Below are positions 45,158 through 54,477 of a DNA stretch of 64,000 nucleotides, piece by piece. Numbering within the stretch: the first letter of the stretch is position 1; each line of letters begins with the position of its first letter. Origin of the DNA: UKL13-3 sp943369665 (lineage in GTDB: Bacteria > Bacteroidota > Bacteroidia > UKL13-3); the NCBI GenBank assembly GCA_943369665.1, contig CALRNX020000002.1:62001-126000 (forward strand), in the 5' to 3' direction. The translations under genes were made by a program, and so were the position numbers. The notes beneath the pieces are model-generated. The model searched no databases, had not been told where the DNA came from, and saw nothing but the letters and a program-made list of their open reading frames with translations.

Positions 45158-46483
45158 TTATTTCAACGTGAGCAATTCTCCGCTTAAGCGCAGCAGTTCT
45201 GCTTCGGAAAGTTTTGCATCGTAATATGCATTGAGCAGCCTATTGGTGCTGATCAATAAATTTTGTTGGGCATTGCGCAGATCAATCGAAGTAATTACCC
45301 CAACTTTGTATTGCTCATTGGCAATATCAAAATTCTCCTGGGCAACTTTTACATTTTCTTTCTCAACGGTTACCAACGCTAAATTTGATACATACGTATT
45401 ATACGTTTGTTGCACACTCGTTTTAATCTTCAATAGTGAATCGTTGTAAATAAGCGTTGAGGTGCGTTCCGAAAGCCGCGCATTCTGAAGTCGTTTGCTA
45501 ACGCTAAAACCGTTAAATAAATTAATGTTTAACCCGGCACCATAATGCATTCCGTTGCTCGTTGACGATTGCAAAAAGCCTGCTTGCGATTGCTGGTTGT
45601 TGTAATTGTATCCGCCCTTTAATTGAATGGTTGGCATTCGTTCTGCATAAATCTCTCTTCTGGTCAATAATGAAACCTGTTGGTTCTTTTTTGCTATTAA
45701 AACATTCGCATTTTGGGCCAATGTTTTCGTTTCAATATCGTTTAAAACAAAATCTGTCTTGATCAATATGGTATCCACTACATCAAATTCGATATCGTAA
45801 TTTCGGGCCAATAGTTGATTCAATGTTGCTTTGTTGTTTTTATAAACAATTTCTTGTCGCATCATTAACGAACGGTCTGTGTTCAGATCCACCTGTGCTT
45901 TGAGCACTTCTGTTTTTGATGCTTTTCCAGCCGAGAGTTTATCATTGGCTAATTGTAAGCGGCTCTCCGAAATACTTCTTTGATCCAATAAAAGTTGAAG
46001 TTGACGTTTTGATAATAGTACATCCAGATATGCTTTGGTGATGCGCATAAATATTTGTTCAATCTGGGCACGCATCCTGAGTTCACCAATTTGCTGCAAT
46101 TCGTTCAATTTGCTTTTGGTGGCAAACATTTTAAAACCGTCAAAAATATTCCAGCCTAATTCCACATTGGCATTCAACTGGCTGCTTGTAGCCCCATTTC
46201 GAGCATTCTCTGTACCATTCAAAAACTGCTGATTGATATTGGCTGTTTGATTATCCTGTAGAGCGGTTCCATTTATAAATGGCATCATTCCGGCCGCCCC
46301 TGCATAATTATTGATCTTCGAAACTTCTGCTTCATTCCTGGCAATCTGGATAGCAAAATTATTTTGCAAAGCAATTCTTAATGCTGCATCTAAACTCAAT
46401 GTATCCTGTGCATACGACTTTATTGCCATGCTCAATAAAGCGAAACCTATGAGCATTCGACTCATCACGATTTTATTAACCAT
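45158..46483 (-). CDS. TolC-family outer-membrane efflux protein
   Basis: The 441-aa protein has a signal peptide (MSRMLIGFALLSMAIKSYAQ within the first 26 residues) and two OEP repeats (for example GWNIFDGFKMFATKSKLNEL and LNINLFNGFSVSKRLQNARL). It is the outer-membrane duct of the adjacent RND pump. The ATG at 46483 is chosen because AGGAGG lies 7 nt upstream, one of the few strong ribosome-binding sites in the window. This start overlaps the end of the pump gene by 8 bp. Confidence 0.93.
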   Translation of the reverse strand: MVNKIVMSRMLIGFALLSMAIKSYAQDTLSLDAALRIALQNNFAIQIARNEAEVSKINNYAGAAGMMPFINGTALQDNQTANINQQFLNGTENARNGATSSQLNANVELGWNIFDGFKMFATKSKLNELQQIGELRMRAQIEQIFMRITKAYLDVLLSKRQLQLLLDQRSISESRLQLANDKLSAGKASKTEVLKAQVDLNTDRSLMMRQEIVYKNNKATLNQLLARNYDIEFDVVDTILIKTDFVLNDIETKTLAQNANVLIAKKNQQVSLLTRREIYAERMPTIQLKGGYNYNNQQSQAGFLQSSTSNGMHYGAGLNINLFNGFSVSKRLQNARLSERTSTLIYNDSLLKIKTSVQQTYNTYVSNLALVTVEKENVKVAQENFDIANEQYKVGVITSIDLRNAQQNLLISTNRLLNAYYDAKLSEAELLRLSGELLTLK

Positions 46484-49400
46484 TGTTAACCTCCTCTTCC
46501 GGTTGGACTGCAACCGCTTTTTCTTCCCTTGAAATCAAACTATAAATAGCCGGAATAACATATAATGTTAATATTCCAGAAAATAATAACCCTCCAATGA
46601 TCACAATACCCATCGACATTCTGCTTTTTGCACCTGCTCCCAACGCAAGTGCGATTGGTAATGCACCCAACATGGTTGCAAGACTGGTCATCATAATCGG
46701 GCGAAGACGCGAAACCGCAGCTTCCTTTACCGCATCAATTACTTTTAATCCATGCTCCTTTTGCTGATTGGCGAACTCAACAATCAAAATTCCGTTCTTC
46801 GTTACCAACCCGATCAATACAATAATGCCAATTTGCCCAAAAATGTTTAACGTTTGATCAAAATACCAAAGTGAAATTAACGCTCCGGCTAATGCCATCG
46901 GAACTGTTAACATGATAATAAGCGGATCAATGAAACTTTCAAACTGTGCTGCTAATACCAAATAAACTAAAACCAATGCCAGCAATAATGCAAATGTTGT
47001 ATTTGATGAACTCTCCGAAAAATCCCGGGATGGCCCTGTGAGATCTGTGGTGAAAGAATCGTCCAATACTTTTTTGGCGATCTTATTCATTTCTGCAATA
47101 CCATCTCCAATCGTTTTTCCGGGCGCTAGTCCTGCCTGAACCGTTGCTGCTTTGTACCGATTGTAATGGTATAACTGTGGGGGGCTGCTTTGTTCTTCCA
47201 CATGTACCACATTGTCGAGCTGAACCAATTGGTTTTGGTCGTTTCGAACATACAATGATTTTAAATCGAGGGGCTCATCACGATTGGCCCTGTCGACCTG
47301 ACCCACCACCTGGTATTGTTTTCCACGCATGGTAAAATATCCATAACGCAATCCACTATAAGCAAGCTGCATTGTTTGTGCGATGTTTTGAACGCTTACT
47401 CCTAAAATTTTAGCTTTATCCCTGTCGATGGTGACAACCAATTCGGGCTTATTAAATTTAAGGTTCACATCCAACCCTTGAAAGGTTGGGTTCTTTGCAA
47501 CCTCCTCCATAAACTTTGGTAAGTACTGCTGAATTTTTTTGAAGTCCTGGTTCTGCAAAATGTATTGAACGGGCAAACCGGCCCTCGATCCTCCGGAACC
47601 ATTGATGGTTTGATCCTGGATCACAAATGACCGGGCATCCGGAAAAGCTTTCAAATTTTTAGTAACCTGATCGGCAATTTGTTGTTGCGTGCGGGTTCTT
47701 TCATCGGGTAATGTTAAAATGATGCGTGTAAATCCTGTATTTACTGCACCACTTCCTGTAAAACCGGGAGCTGTTACAGAGAGCAATACTTTCTTTTCGG
47801 GAAACGAATCGGAAACCATCTTTGCTACATTATCCATGTAATGTTCCATGTATTCGTATGATGCACCTTCAGGAGCAGTACTGCTAATCCGCATTACGCT
47901 TCGGTCGTCCAGTGGTGCAAGCTCGGATTGAATGGTAGAACCAATTAAGAAAATGAATCCGAATGAAACCAGAACTGCAACAGGAGCCAACCAGCGTTTT
48001 TTCATAAACGACTCGAGTGAACTGCGGTATCCATTGTTTAATGCTTCAAAGAAGGGTTCTGTGGCAAGGTAAAATTTGCTGCGTTTTTTATAATCTTTAC
48101 GAGTCAGCTTTACATTCAGCATTGGTGTTAAGGTAAGCGAAACAAAAGCAGAAATAATCACGGAGCCCGCAACCACCACACCAAACTCCCTAAACAATCT
48201 TCCGACAAATCCTTCAAGAAAAATAATGGGTAAAAACACTACTGCTAATGTTAACGATGTAGAAACAACTGCAAAGAAAATTTCATTCGAACCTTTTATG
48301 GCCGCTTCTTTGGGAGAAAGTCCTTCTTCAATCTTTTTGAAAATATTTTCGGTGACGACAATACCATCGTCTACCACCAAACCGGTTGCCAGCACAATTG
48401 CCAACAGGGTTAGAATATTCACAGAGAACCCCGCTAGGTACATGATAAAAAATGCACCGATCAATGAAACGGGAATATCAATAAGCGGCCTGAATGCAAT
48501 GAGCCAATCTCTGAAGAATAAAAAGATAATTGCAACCACGAGTAAAAAGGCAATCAACAATGTCTCTTCTACTTCGGTAATGGATGTGCGGATAAACCGG
48601 GTATTATCGAGCGCAATATTCAATTTAAAATCTGGCGGTACTTCGGCTTTAATTTTATCGTATCGTTTGTAAAACTCTTCGGCAATTTCAATATAGTTGG
48701 CTCCCGGTTGCGGCACCAGTCCTAAGCCGATCATCGGAACACCCGATTCTTTTAAAATCGTTTCTTCATTTTCGGAACCCAATGTAGCATAACCGATATC
48801 TTTCAGTTTAATGGTTTGGTTATTATCTGATTTGATGATAAGGTTGTTAAATTCTTCTTCCGTTGCAAAACGGCCCACTGTTTTTACAGTTAACTCCGTT
48901 GAATTTCCTTCTATTTTACCACCGGGTAATTCCACATTTTCCCTACCCAATGCTTGTTGTAAATCCAATGGCGTTAATCCAAAAGAAGCCATCCGTACCG
49001 GATCGATCCACAGCCGCATGGCGTATCTTTTCTGTCCCCAAACTTGGATGGTACTAACACCCGGAATGGTTTGCAGTTTTTCCAAAATAACATTTTCGGC
49101 ATAGTCATTTATCTGCAATTGATTTCGGTTATCACTTTGAACAGTGATGGCAATAATCGCATCCGAATTTGCATCGGCTTTACTTACTACCGGAGGAGCA
49201 TCAATATCCTGAGGTAATTGTCTTACTGCCTGGGAAACTTTATCGCGTACATCATTGGTGGCACTTTCCAGGTCGGCATCCAAATTAAACTCCACCGTAA
49301 TATTGCTCGTACCTAAATTACTTGCTGATGAAATAGAACGAATTCCGGCAATTCCGTTGATGGATTTTTCGAGAGGTTCGGTGATCTGCGATTCAATAAT

Positions 49401-49571
49401 CTCGGCATTCGCACCGGTATAACTTGTCCGAACCGTAATGATGGGAGGATCGATGGATGGATATTCCCTCACCCCTAAAAACGTGTATCCAATGATCCCG
49501 AACAACACAATAACGATAGACATTACTGTGGCTAATACGGGACGATTGATGCTTAATGAACTTAAACTCAT
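46476..49571 (-). CDS. RND multidrug efflux pump (AcrB/HAE1 type)
   Basis: The 1031-aa protein has standard AcrB length and layout: N-terminal helix PVLATVMSIVIVLFGIIGYT, porter loops, proton-relay motif LATGLVVDDGIVVTENIFKK in TM4, and the second-half motif IGIIVLIGLVTKNGILIVEF. It is expected to export drugs, detergents or dyes through the TolC protein encoded next. The gene order marR-adaptor-pump-TolC mirrors the TetR system at 18-24.6 kb but the pumps are clearly different subtypes. Confidence 0.95.
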   Translation of the reverse strand: MSLSSLSINRPVLATVMSIVIVLFGIIGYTFLGVREYPSIDPPIITVRTSYTGANAEIIESQITEPLEKSINGIAGIRSISSASNLGTSNITVEFNLDADLESATNDVRDKVSQAVRQLPQDIDAPPVVSKADANSDAIIAITVQSDNRNQLQINDYAENVILEKLQTIPGVSTIQVWGQKRYAMRLWIDPVRMASFGLTPLDLQQALGRENVELPGGKIEGNSTELTVKTVGRFATEEEFNNLIIKSDNNQTIKLKDIGYATLGSENEETILKESGVPMIGLGLVPQPGANYIEIAEEFYKRYDKIKAEVPPDFKLNIALDNTRFIRTSITEVEETLLIAFLLVVAIIFLFFRDWLIAFRPLIDIPVSLIGAFFIMYLAGFSVNILTLLAIVLATGLVVDDGIVVTENIFKKIEEGLSPKEAAIKGSNEIFFAVVSTSLTLAVVFLPIIFLEGFVGRLFREFGVVVAGSVIISAFVSLTLTPMLNVKLTRKDYKKRSKFYLATEPFFEALNNGYRSSLESFMKKRWLAPVAVLVSFGFIFLIGSTIQSELAPLDDRSVMRISSTAPEGASYEYMEHYMDNVAKMVSDSFPEKKVLLSVTAPGFTGSGAVNTGFTRIILTLPDERTRTQQQIADQVTKNLKAFPDARSFVIQDQTINGSGGSRAGLPVQYILQNQDFKKIQQYLPKFMEEVAKNPTFQGLDVNLKFNKPELVVTIDRDKAKILGVSVQNIAQTMQLAYSGLRYGYFTMRGKQYQVVGQVDRANRDEPLDLKSLYVRNDQNQLVQLDNVVHVEEQSSPPQLYHYNRYKAATVQAGLAPGKTIGDGIAEMNKIAKKVLDDSFTTDLTGPSRDFSESSSNTTFALLLALVLVYLVLAAQFESFIDPLIIMLTVPMALAGALISLWYFDQTLNIFGQIGIIVLIGLVTKNGILIVEFANQQKEHGLKVIDAVKEAAVSRLRPIMMTSLATMLGALPIALALGAGAKSRMSMGIVIIGGLLFSGILTLYVIPAIYSLISREEKAVAVQPEEEVNNG

Positions 49572-49581
49572 CTGACTCTTT

Positions 49582-50670
49582 TTATTGGGTTGATTGATTA
49601 CCTGTAACAGCTTCCGCTTTCATCACTTTTACTTTGGCTCCTTGTTTCATTTGAATAACTCCCTGCACAACAACACTGTCGCCTTCCTTTAAACCATCTG
49701 TTACTTCAACATTCAATTCGTTGCGTAATCCAATTGAAATTTTATGTTCAACAACCGAATCTCCCTGCACCACAAATACCTTTTGTCCTTTTAAAATTGG
49801 AACCACCGCTTGTGAAGGGATCATAAAAGCATTGGGATTACTCGAAAGTGAAACGGTTATTTTGGCAAATGCTCCCGGTAATAATTTTCGCTTCGGGTTA
49901 TCACAAATAGCACGTACCACAATATTGCGTGTTACAGGATCGATCTTTGGTTCGATCGCATATACTTTCGCTTCAAATGGATTGGGTTGTCCTTCAACCG
50001 TAAACCGTATTGTACTGCCTTTACCGATTAACGTTGCATATTTTTCGGGGATGGAAAATTCGACCTTTACACGATTTAAACTTTGCAAACGTGCAATCAC
50101 AGTTGCGTTGGTAAGGTATGCACCCTCGCTGATGCTTCGTAAACCGATCAACCCATTAAAAGGTGCCGTGATCTGTGTTTTCCTGATCTGTTCTTTCAAC
50201 AGGTCAATATCGGCATTGGCCGAATTCAGATCGGTGAGTGCAATATCATATTCTTCCTGGCTAATACCTCCCTTTTCCAATAATATGGTATTGCGCCTTG
50301 CCGACTCTTCTTTTAATTTCTGACTTGATATGACCTTTTTCAACTGCGCCTGCAAATCTGCATCATTCATTTTCACCAGCAATTGCCCTTTGGTTACTTC
50401 CTGACCTTCGTTAAAATTTAGCTTCACCACTCTTCCCTGCGTTTCACTTTTGAGTTCAACCTCATCTTCAGCCATAATATTTCCAACAGCCTGGATGGTA
50501 TTTTGTTGTTGCTCTTTTTGAACAATATATACGCCAACATTGATGGGTGCAAAAGCCCCTGAAGGTTTCCCGGTTTTGGCTTCGTTTTGTTTGGGCCAGA
50601 ATTTAGGCGCCAGCAACAATCCTAAGCCAACAATAATAACAACCGTCCAGATCACTCGTTTTTTGCTCAT
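49582..50670 (-). CDS. RND efflux periplasmic adaptor
   Basis: The 362-aa membrane fusion protein has an N-terminal membrane anchor (VIWTVVIIVGLGLLLAPKF), lipoyl halves (GRVVKLNFNEGQEVTKGQLL and APFNGLIGLRSISEGAYLTN), an alpha-hairpin and beta-barrel domains. Unlike the adaptor at 19992 it has no lipobox Cys. It begins within the last codons of the MarR gene (4-bp overlap) and ends 10 bp before the pump gene, so the operon is tightly coupled. Confidence 0.94.
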   Translation of the reverse strand: MSKKRVIWTVVIIVGLGLLLAPKFWPKQNEAKTGKPSGAFAPINVGVYIVQKEQQQNTIQAVGNIMAEDEVELKSETQGRVVKLNFNEGQEVTKGQLLVKMNDADLQAQLKKVISSQKLKEESARRNTILLEKGGISQEEYDIALTDLNSANADIDLLKEQIRKTQITAPFNGLIGLRSISEGAYLTNATVIARLQSLNRVKVEFSIPEKYATLIGKGSTIRFTVEGQPNPFEAKVYAIEPKIDPVTRNIVVRAICDNPKRKLLPGAFAKITVSLSSNPNAFMIPSQAVVPILKGQKVFVVQGDSVVEHKISIGLRNELNVEVTDGLKEGDSVVVQGVIQMKQGAKVKVMKAEAVTGNQSTQ

Positions 50671-51170
50671 TTGTTTTTCTTCGTTTTAATATATTTCAAT
50701 GAATATTGTTCGTATGGTAAAGATGCCAAATTTGTTTGCATTTTTTTCACCATTGTATCAAAGTCTGTTTTCTCCTGTTTGGAAAATCCTTTAAAGGCAA
50801 CTTTGTTAATTTCGGCAAATCCCTTGCTGATTTTATTGACATAAACAGCCGCTTTTGCCGTTGTTACAATATGATATTGTCGTCTGTCCTTTGCATTAAC
50901 AACTCTTTCCACCAAGCCTTTTTCCGACAAATAATCAATCACCCTCACAATAGCTGCTTTATCCATTTGCAGGTAGTCGGCCAAACATTGTTGTGTAACC
51001 TGCTCATGGCTGGCTATCAAATTCAGAATGAAAAAATTCCGATCCATATCGAGTTCTTCAAAATGTTTGGTAGCCGCACCGTAATATTTCTTTGCCAATT
51101 TGCTAAACACAAATGCCAATGGGATATCTGCTACCTTTTCAATATCAATACCAGCCTTTTTCTGTTCCAT
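50667..51170 (-). CDS. MarR family transcriptional regulator
   Basis: The 167-aa protein has a central winged helix (about residues 50-110: EQVTQQCLADYLQMDKAAIV, RVIDYLSEKGLVERVVNAKD and the wing RRQYHIVTTAKA) flanked by dimerisation helices. As first gene of the adaptor-pump-TolC operon it most likely represses it and itself by binding the inverted repeats at 51186-51220. Ligand unknown. Confidence 0.93.
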   Translation of the reverse strand: MEQKKAGIDIEKVADIPLAFVFSKLAKKYYGAATKHFEELDMDRNFFILNLIASHEQVTQQCLADYLQMDKAAIVRVIDYLSEKGLVERVVNAKDRRQYHIVTTAKAAVYVNKISKGFAEINKVAFKGFSKQEKTDFDTMVKKMQTNLASLPYEQYSLKYIKTKKNK

Positions 51171-51185
51171 AATTGGTGCAATATA

Positions 51186-51220
51186 TAGTTGATTTCATCA
51201 ATAGTTGACAAAATCAACTA
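51186..51220. promoter_or_regulatory. MarR-type operator cluster
   Basis: Two inverted repeats stand side by side: TTGAT-TTC-ATCAA (51189-51201) and TAGTTGA-CAAAA-TCAACTA (51202-51220). The outer arms TAGTTGATTT (51186-51195) and AAATCAACTA (51211-51220) are also a perfect 10-bp inverted repeat. The cluster lies 16-50 bp upstream of the marR start. Confidence 0.65.
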
Positions 51221-51320
51221 CTTTCATAACCAAAATCATGTCGCCCTTCAATTGTATCCACTGTTCCGACCTTTTAATTATTTCAGATATATTCATCCGC
51301 TTTCTTACTTTTGACCCTTC

Positions 51321-52712
51321 ATGAACCATTATATCAAGACCGATCTAGACGATACCATTTGCGCTTTAGCAACTGCCGGAGGCATTGGTGCTATTGGTGT
51401 GATTCGCATCAGCGGAAAACAAACCATGGCAATCGTGAACAGTATTTTTAAAGGTAAGGATCTGACGAAAGCAGCCTCACACACGCTTCATTTTGGCAAA
51501 ATCATCAACCAAGATGTGGTGTTGGATGAAGTTTTGGCCTCAACGTTTAAAGGACCCAAATCATATACCGGGGAAGATACCATTGAATTGAGTTGTCATG
51601 GTTCACCCTATATTCTGCAAAAAATACTGGAACTGCTTGTGCAAAAAGGTGCCCGATTGGCAAAACCGGGTGAATTTACCTTGAGGGCATTCCTCAATAA
51701 AAAGCTGGACCTCTCTCAGGCAGAGGCTGTAGCCGACTTGATCGCTGCCGATAGTGCTGCATCGCATCAAACCGCAATGCAACAAATGCGTGGTGGTTAT
51801 TCTCAGCAAATTCAATTTTTGCGCGAACAACTGATCAATTTTGCTTCGTTAATTGAATTGGAATTAGACTTTGCCGAAGAAGATGTAACGTTTGCCAGCA
51901 AAACGGAATTGTTTAAGCTGGTGAGCAATATCCACGCATTACTTCATTCGCTTATTCAATCGTTTACGTATGGCAATGTGCTCAAAAATGGTGTACCCAC
52001 TGTGATTGCGGGAAGGCCCAATGCAGGCAAATCTACCTTGCTCAATGCCTTGCTCAATGAGGAAAGAGCCATCGTGAGCAGCATTGCCGGAACAACACGT
52101 GATACCATTGAAGAAACGTTTGTGGTTGATGGCATTACGTTCAGGCTGATCGATACTGCAGGGATCCGTCATAGTACGGATACGATCGAAAGCATAGGTA
52201 TTGAGCGCACATTTGAAGCAATCGTAAAAGCTTCGTTGGTATTATATGTATTTGATGCGAGCACAACTTCGCCTGAACAACTTGAAGTGGAACTCTCACA
52301 AATTCCGAATGGTAATCATGTTATCATTCCTGTTGGCAATAAAGTTGACCTGATGGATACAGTGGCTTCGGCCTCACTCAACCACCTTAGCCAAAATATA
52401 AGACCCATAACCTATATCTCTTCTCTGAATAAGAATGGAATTGATGAACTTATTTTGCGGTTAAAAGATTTCATTCAAACGAATAAAAGCGGGAACGATA
52501 TTGTGGTAAGCAACCTTCGACATTATGAAGCGTTGCAACAATCATTCAATGCCTTGGAACAAGTATTACAGTCTATCGAAAATCAAATGAGCGGGGAATT
52601 GCTATCGCTGGATATTCGTAAAGCTATTTTTCATTTGGGAGAGATTACGGGAGAGATCACTACAGAAGATTTGCTGGGAAATATTTTCTCGAAGTTTTGT
52701 ATCGGAAAGTAA
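51321..52712 (+). CDS. mnmE: tRNA uridine-5-carboxymethylaminomethyl modification GTPase
   Basis: MnmE works with MnmG to modify the wobble uridine of several tRNAs. The 463-aa protein has the folate-binding N-terminal domain (DTICALATAGGIGAIGVIRI), a helical domain, an inserted G domain with GRPNAGKSTLLN, SIAGTTRDTIEE, DTAGIR and NKVD, and the C-terminal catalytic CIGK. A TACTTTTG box (51306-51313) ends 7 nt before the ATG, so the transcript may be leaderless or nearly so. Confidence 0.97.
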   Translation: MNHYIKTDLDDTICALATAGGIGAIGVIRISGKQTMAIVNSIFKGKDLTKAASHTLHFGKIINQDVVLDEVLASTFKGPKSYTGEDTIELSCHGSPYILQKILELLVQKGARLAKPGEFTLRAFLNKKLDLSQAEAVADLIAADSAASHQTAMQQMRGGYSQQIQFLREQLINFASLIELELDFAEEDVTFASKTELFKLVSNIHALLHSLIQSFTYGNVLKNGVPTVIAGRPNAGKSTLLNALLNEERAIVSSIAGTTRDTIEETFVVDGITFRLIDTAGIRHSTDTIESIGIERTFEAIVKASLVLYVFDASTTSPEQLEVELSQIPNGNHVIIPVGNKVDLMDTVASASLNHLSQNIRPITYISSLNKNGIDELILRLKDFIQTNKSGNDIVVSNLRHYEALQQSFNALEQVLQSIENQMSGELLSLDIRKAIFHLGEITGEITTEDLLGNIFSKFCIGK

Positions 52713-52751
52713 CCACGTGTAAGAGCATAAAATTTTTCCTCTCATCATTGA

Positions 52752-52991
52752 ATTAACATTGTTTTCAGGATTGTTTCCTCAAAAAATAATCTCATCAAAT
52801 TTCAGCATCCTTCGTTTAATGATGGTTTCGACATTGATGCTAAGCTCCTGTGTTTCGAAAAAGAAATACATGGCACCACACTCGCTTTAAATGACCCGGA
52901 TGTTTCCTGTGATGACACCATCAACTTATTGGGGTTCATTTTTGAAGAAGTAAAGACGCATGAACCTTTCATGCGATTAGGAATAGATTAA
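52752..52991 (+). pseudogene. Start-less coding relic of an unrecognised protein
   Basis: An 79-codon open frame without ATG, GTG or TTG near its 5' end reads like a protein C-terminus (KFQHPSFNDGFDIDAKLLCF, then EKEIHGTTLALNDPDVSC, ending FEEVKTHEPFMRLGID). The preceding in-frame codon is TGA at 52749. The amino-acid mix is that of a folded cytosolic domain, and the stop overlaps the convergent proline-rich gene by 3 bp. I do not recognise the family. It is most simply the tail of a gene that lost its front part; a chance open frame is possible. Confidence 0.35.
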
Positions 52992-53233
52992 AACCAAATA
53001 AGCCTTGCAGGATCAGGTTGTTTAGGATCCTTCATTGGAGGAGGTTGTATTTTCCCGGGATCATCTCTATCCGGATTGGGGGCAGTAGGGTCGGGATTTT
53101 CGTGCGGGATGTCCGGAACATGTCTTTCCGGTTGTTTATTTGGAATTTGCTTATCGGGAGTTTCCTCCGGTTTTTTTTCCGGGCTTTCTTGTTGAAAAAT
53201 ATCATAAGAAAGCATTGTTAAACTGATTTCCAT
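52988..53233 (-). CDS. Small proline-rich protein
   Basis: The 81-aa product has a short hydrophobic start (MEISLTMLSYDIFQQ) and then an extended low-complexity stretch dominated by Pro, Asp, Glu and Lys (PEKKPEETPDKQIPNKQPER, HENPDPTAPNPD, PPPMKDPKQPDP). Small disordered proteins of this kind are common in Bacteroidota genomes near stress genes. No signal peptide or domain is visible, and no function can be assigned. The biased composition makes a false ORF possible. Confidence 0.5.
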   Translation of the reverse strand: MEISLTMLSYDIFQQESPEKKPEETPDKQIPNKQPERHVPDIPHENPDPTAPNPDRDDPGKIQPPPMKDPKQPDPARLIWF

Positions 53234-53266
53234 AACTGATTGATTAAAGTACGACTATATTAAAGT

Positions 53267-53293
53267 AAAGCCCTCCCTGAACAGGAGGGCTTT
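53267..53293 (+). terminator. Intrinsic terminator without an obvious gene
   Basis: AAAGCCCTCC (53267-53276) pairs perfectly with GGAGGGCTTT (53284-53293) around a 7-nt loop and is followed by TTTGTTTT. No plus-strand gene ends directly before it, since the proline-rich gene runs on the other strand. It may end a transcript covering the relic at 52752 or act on incoming minus-strand transcription. Confidence 0.6.
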
Positions 53294-53437
53294 GTTTTGA
53301 TGTTGCGCTATTTTTCCACGGTTAATAGGATAAAATGGAATTGTTCGAATACCCTGACAAAAGCAGCATTATATTCAACTCCCTTTTAACACATCAGAAC
53401 ATTGTATATGGAATAAATTTAATGCCAATTCTTTTTG

Positions 53438-53614
53438 ATGTCTGACAAGGGCTCTCCCGACAAGCTTCTATGGAATTCAACACAACAACAATTTCTGTTT
53501 GCATTCCTCGAATTGAGTAAACAATTCCTCATTCTACAATCCGCAATTTTTCATTTTAATGGTTATCCAAGTCATCTTAAATGGACAAACGATATTCCAC
53601 AGATATATCATTAA
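53438..53614 (+). CDS. Possible 58-aa ORF in an otherwise empty gap
   Basis: The ~420-bp gap 53294-53715 holds only this short ATG-started frame (MSDKGSPDKLLWNSTQQQFL ... YPSHLKWTNDIPQIYH). It has no recognisable domain and no clear ribosome-binding site, though its composition is not random-looking. It may be a gene fragment or chance. The rest of the gap shows nothing I can name. Confidence 0.2.
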   Translation: MSDKGSPDKLLWNSTQQQFLFAFLELSKQFLILQSAIFHFNGYPSHLKWTNDIPQIYH

Positions 53615-53715
53615 GCTTTATTGCGTATTTGGTTTTGCCATCGGTAATCTTTTACGATCGAAATTGTTATTTACACATCATCCTTTAAGGTATAGTTTGT
53701 GTAGTAATACGATGC

Positions 53716-54339
53716 ATGTCAAACAACTACCAAAATCCAAACAACCTATACCAACTCTTATTTCGGTCGGGGTATAAAATAAGATTGGTTAACCTTATCA
53801 CGCTTTACCGAGTGATGATGGCTCCTGTCTTGTTATACTATCTTTTAAACGATCAACTTTTTATCTTTAAATGGATGTTGCTGTTGAGTTTTCTGACTGA
53901 TGCCATTGATGGTTACCTTGCCAGAAAACTAAATGCAAGTACCCGTTTAGGTTCAATGCTTGATTCTATTGGTGATATGCTCACCATTATGGTAGCAGTA
54001 ACAGCAGCTATTTACACACGACCCGAATTTGTTACAGAACAATCCGCTGTTATTATATGTGTATGTTCTCTATTTATCATGCAAATGATCTTTGCCCTTA
54101 TCCGGTATAAAAGATTAAGCAGCTTTCACACTTATATGGCAAAAATTTCAGCGGTAATGCAAGGTGCCTTTTTGATTTCATTATTTTTCTTCAGCAATAT
54201 TTTTTATCCATTATTCTACCTCGCTTCTGCGTTTACAATCATTGAACTGATCGAAGAAATCATTCTTATTTATCTCATTCCGCAATGGGAAGTTGATGTG
54301 CGCGGATTGTACTGGTATATTGTAAACAAAACCTTTTAA
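53716..54339 (+). CDS. CDP-alcohol phosphatidyltransferase family membrane enzyme
   Basis: The 207-aa protein has the complete family signature D-x2-D-G-x2-A-R-x8-G-x3-D-x3-D, seen in DAIDGYLARKLN followed by RLGSMLDSIGD, and about six membrane segments. Such enzymes condense CDP-diacylglycerol with an alcohol such as glycerol-3-phosphate, serine or inositol to make phospholipids. Which alcohol is used here cannot be decided; PgsA-like is the closest guess. It stands alone. Confidence 0.88.
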   Translation: MSNNYQNPNNLYQLLFRSGYKIRLVNLITLYRVMMAPVLLYYLLNDQLFIFKWMLLLSFLTDAIDGYLARKLNASTRLGSMLDSIGDMLTIMVAVTAAIYTRPEFVTEQSAVIICVCSLFIMQMIFALIRYKRLSSFHTYMAKISAVMQGAFLISLFFFSNIFYPLFYLASAFTIIELIEEIILIYLIPQWEVDVRGLYWYIVNKTF

Positions 54340-54477
54340 TGCTTCATTAAATGAAGCGTATTTTACACAAGTGCTGAAATCCCTCTACACAAAAACATTC
54401 TAAACTGGTGGTTTGAACAATAAAAGCCGTGTGGTTCGCTTTTTGTATTTACAGGCATATCTTAAAACACAACAATT

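Noticed and set aside
48226..48672. 148-codon plus-strand frame opposite the second RND pump
   Set aside because: It is a Thr/Ser/Asn-rich shadow of the conserved transmembrane region on the other strand.
52822..52890. Lipoprotein-like start MVSTLMLSSCVSKKKYMAPH in a second frame over the coding relic
   Set aside because: It stops after 22 codons and has no promoter or ribosome-binding site; it may be chance or a second relic, but evidence is too thin.
53559..53777. 72-codon plus-strand frame before the CDP-alcohol phosphatidyltransferase
   Set aside because: It overlaps the start of the well-supported enzyme gene in another frame and shows no domain.
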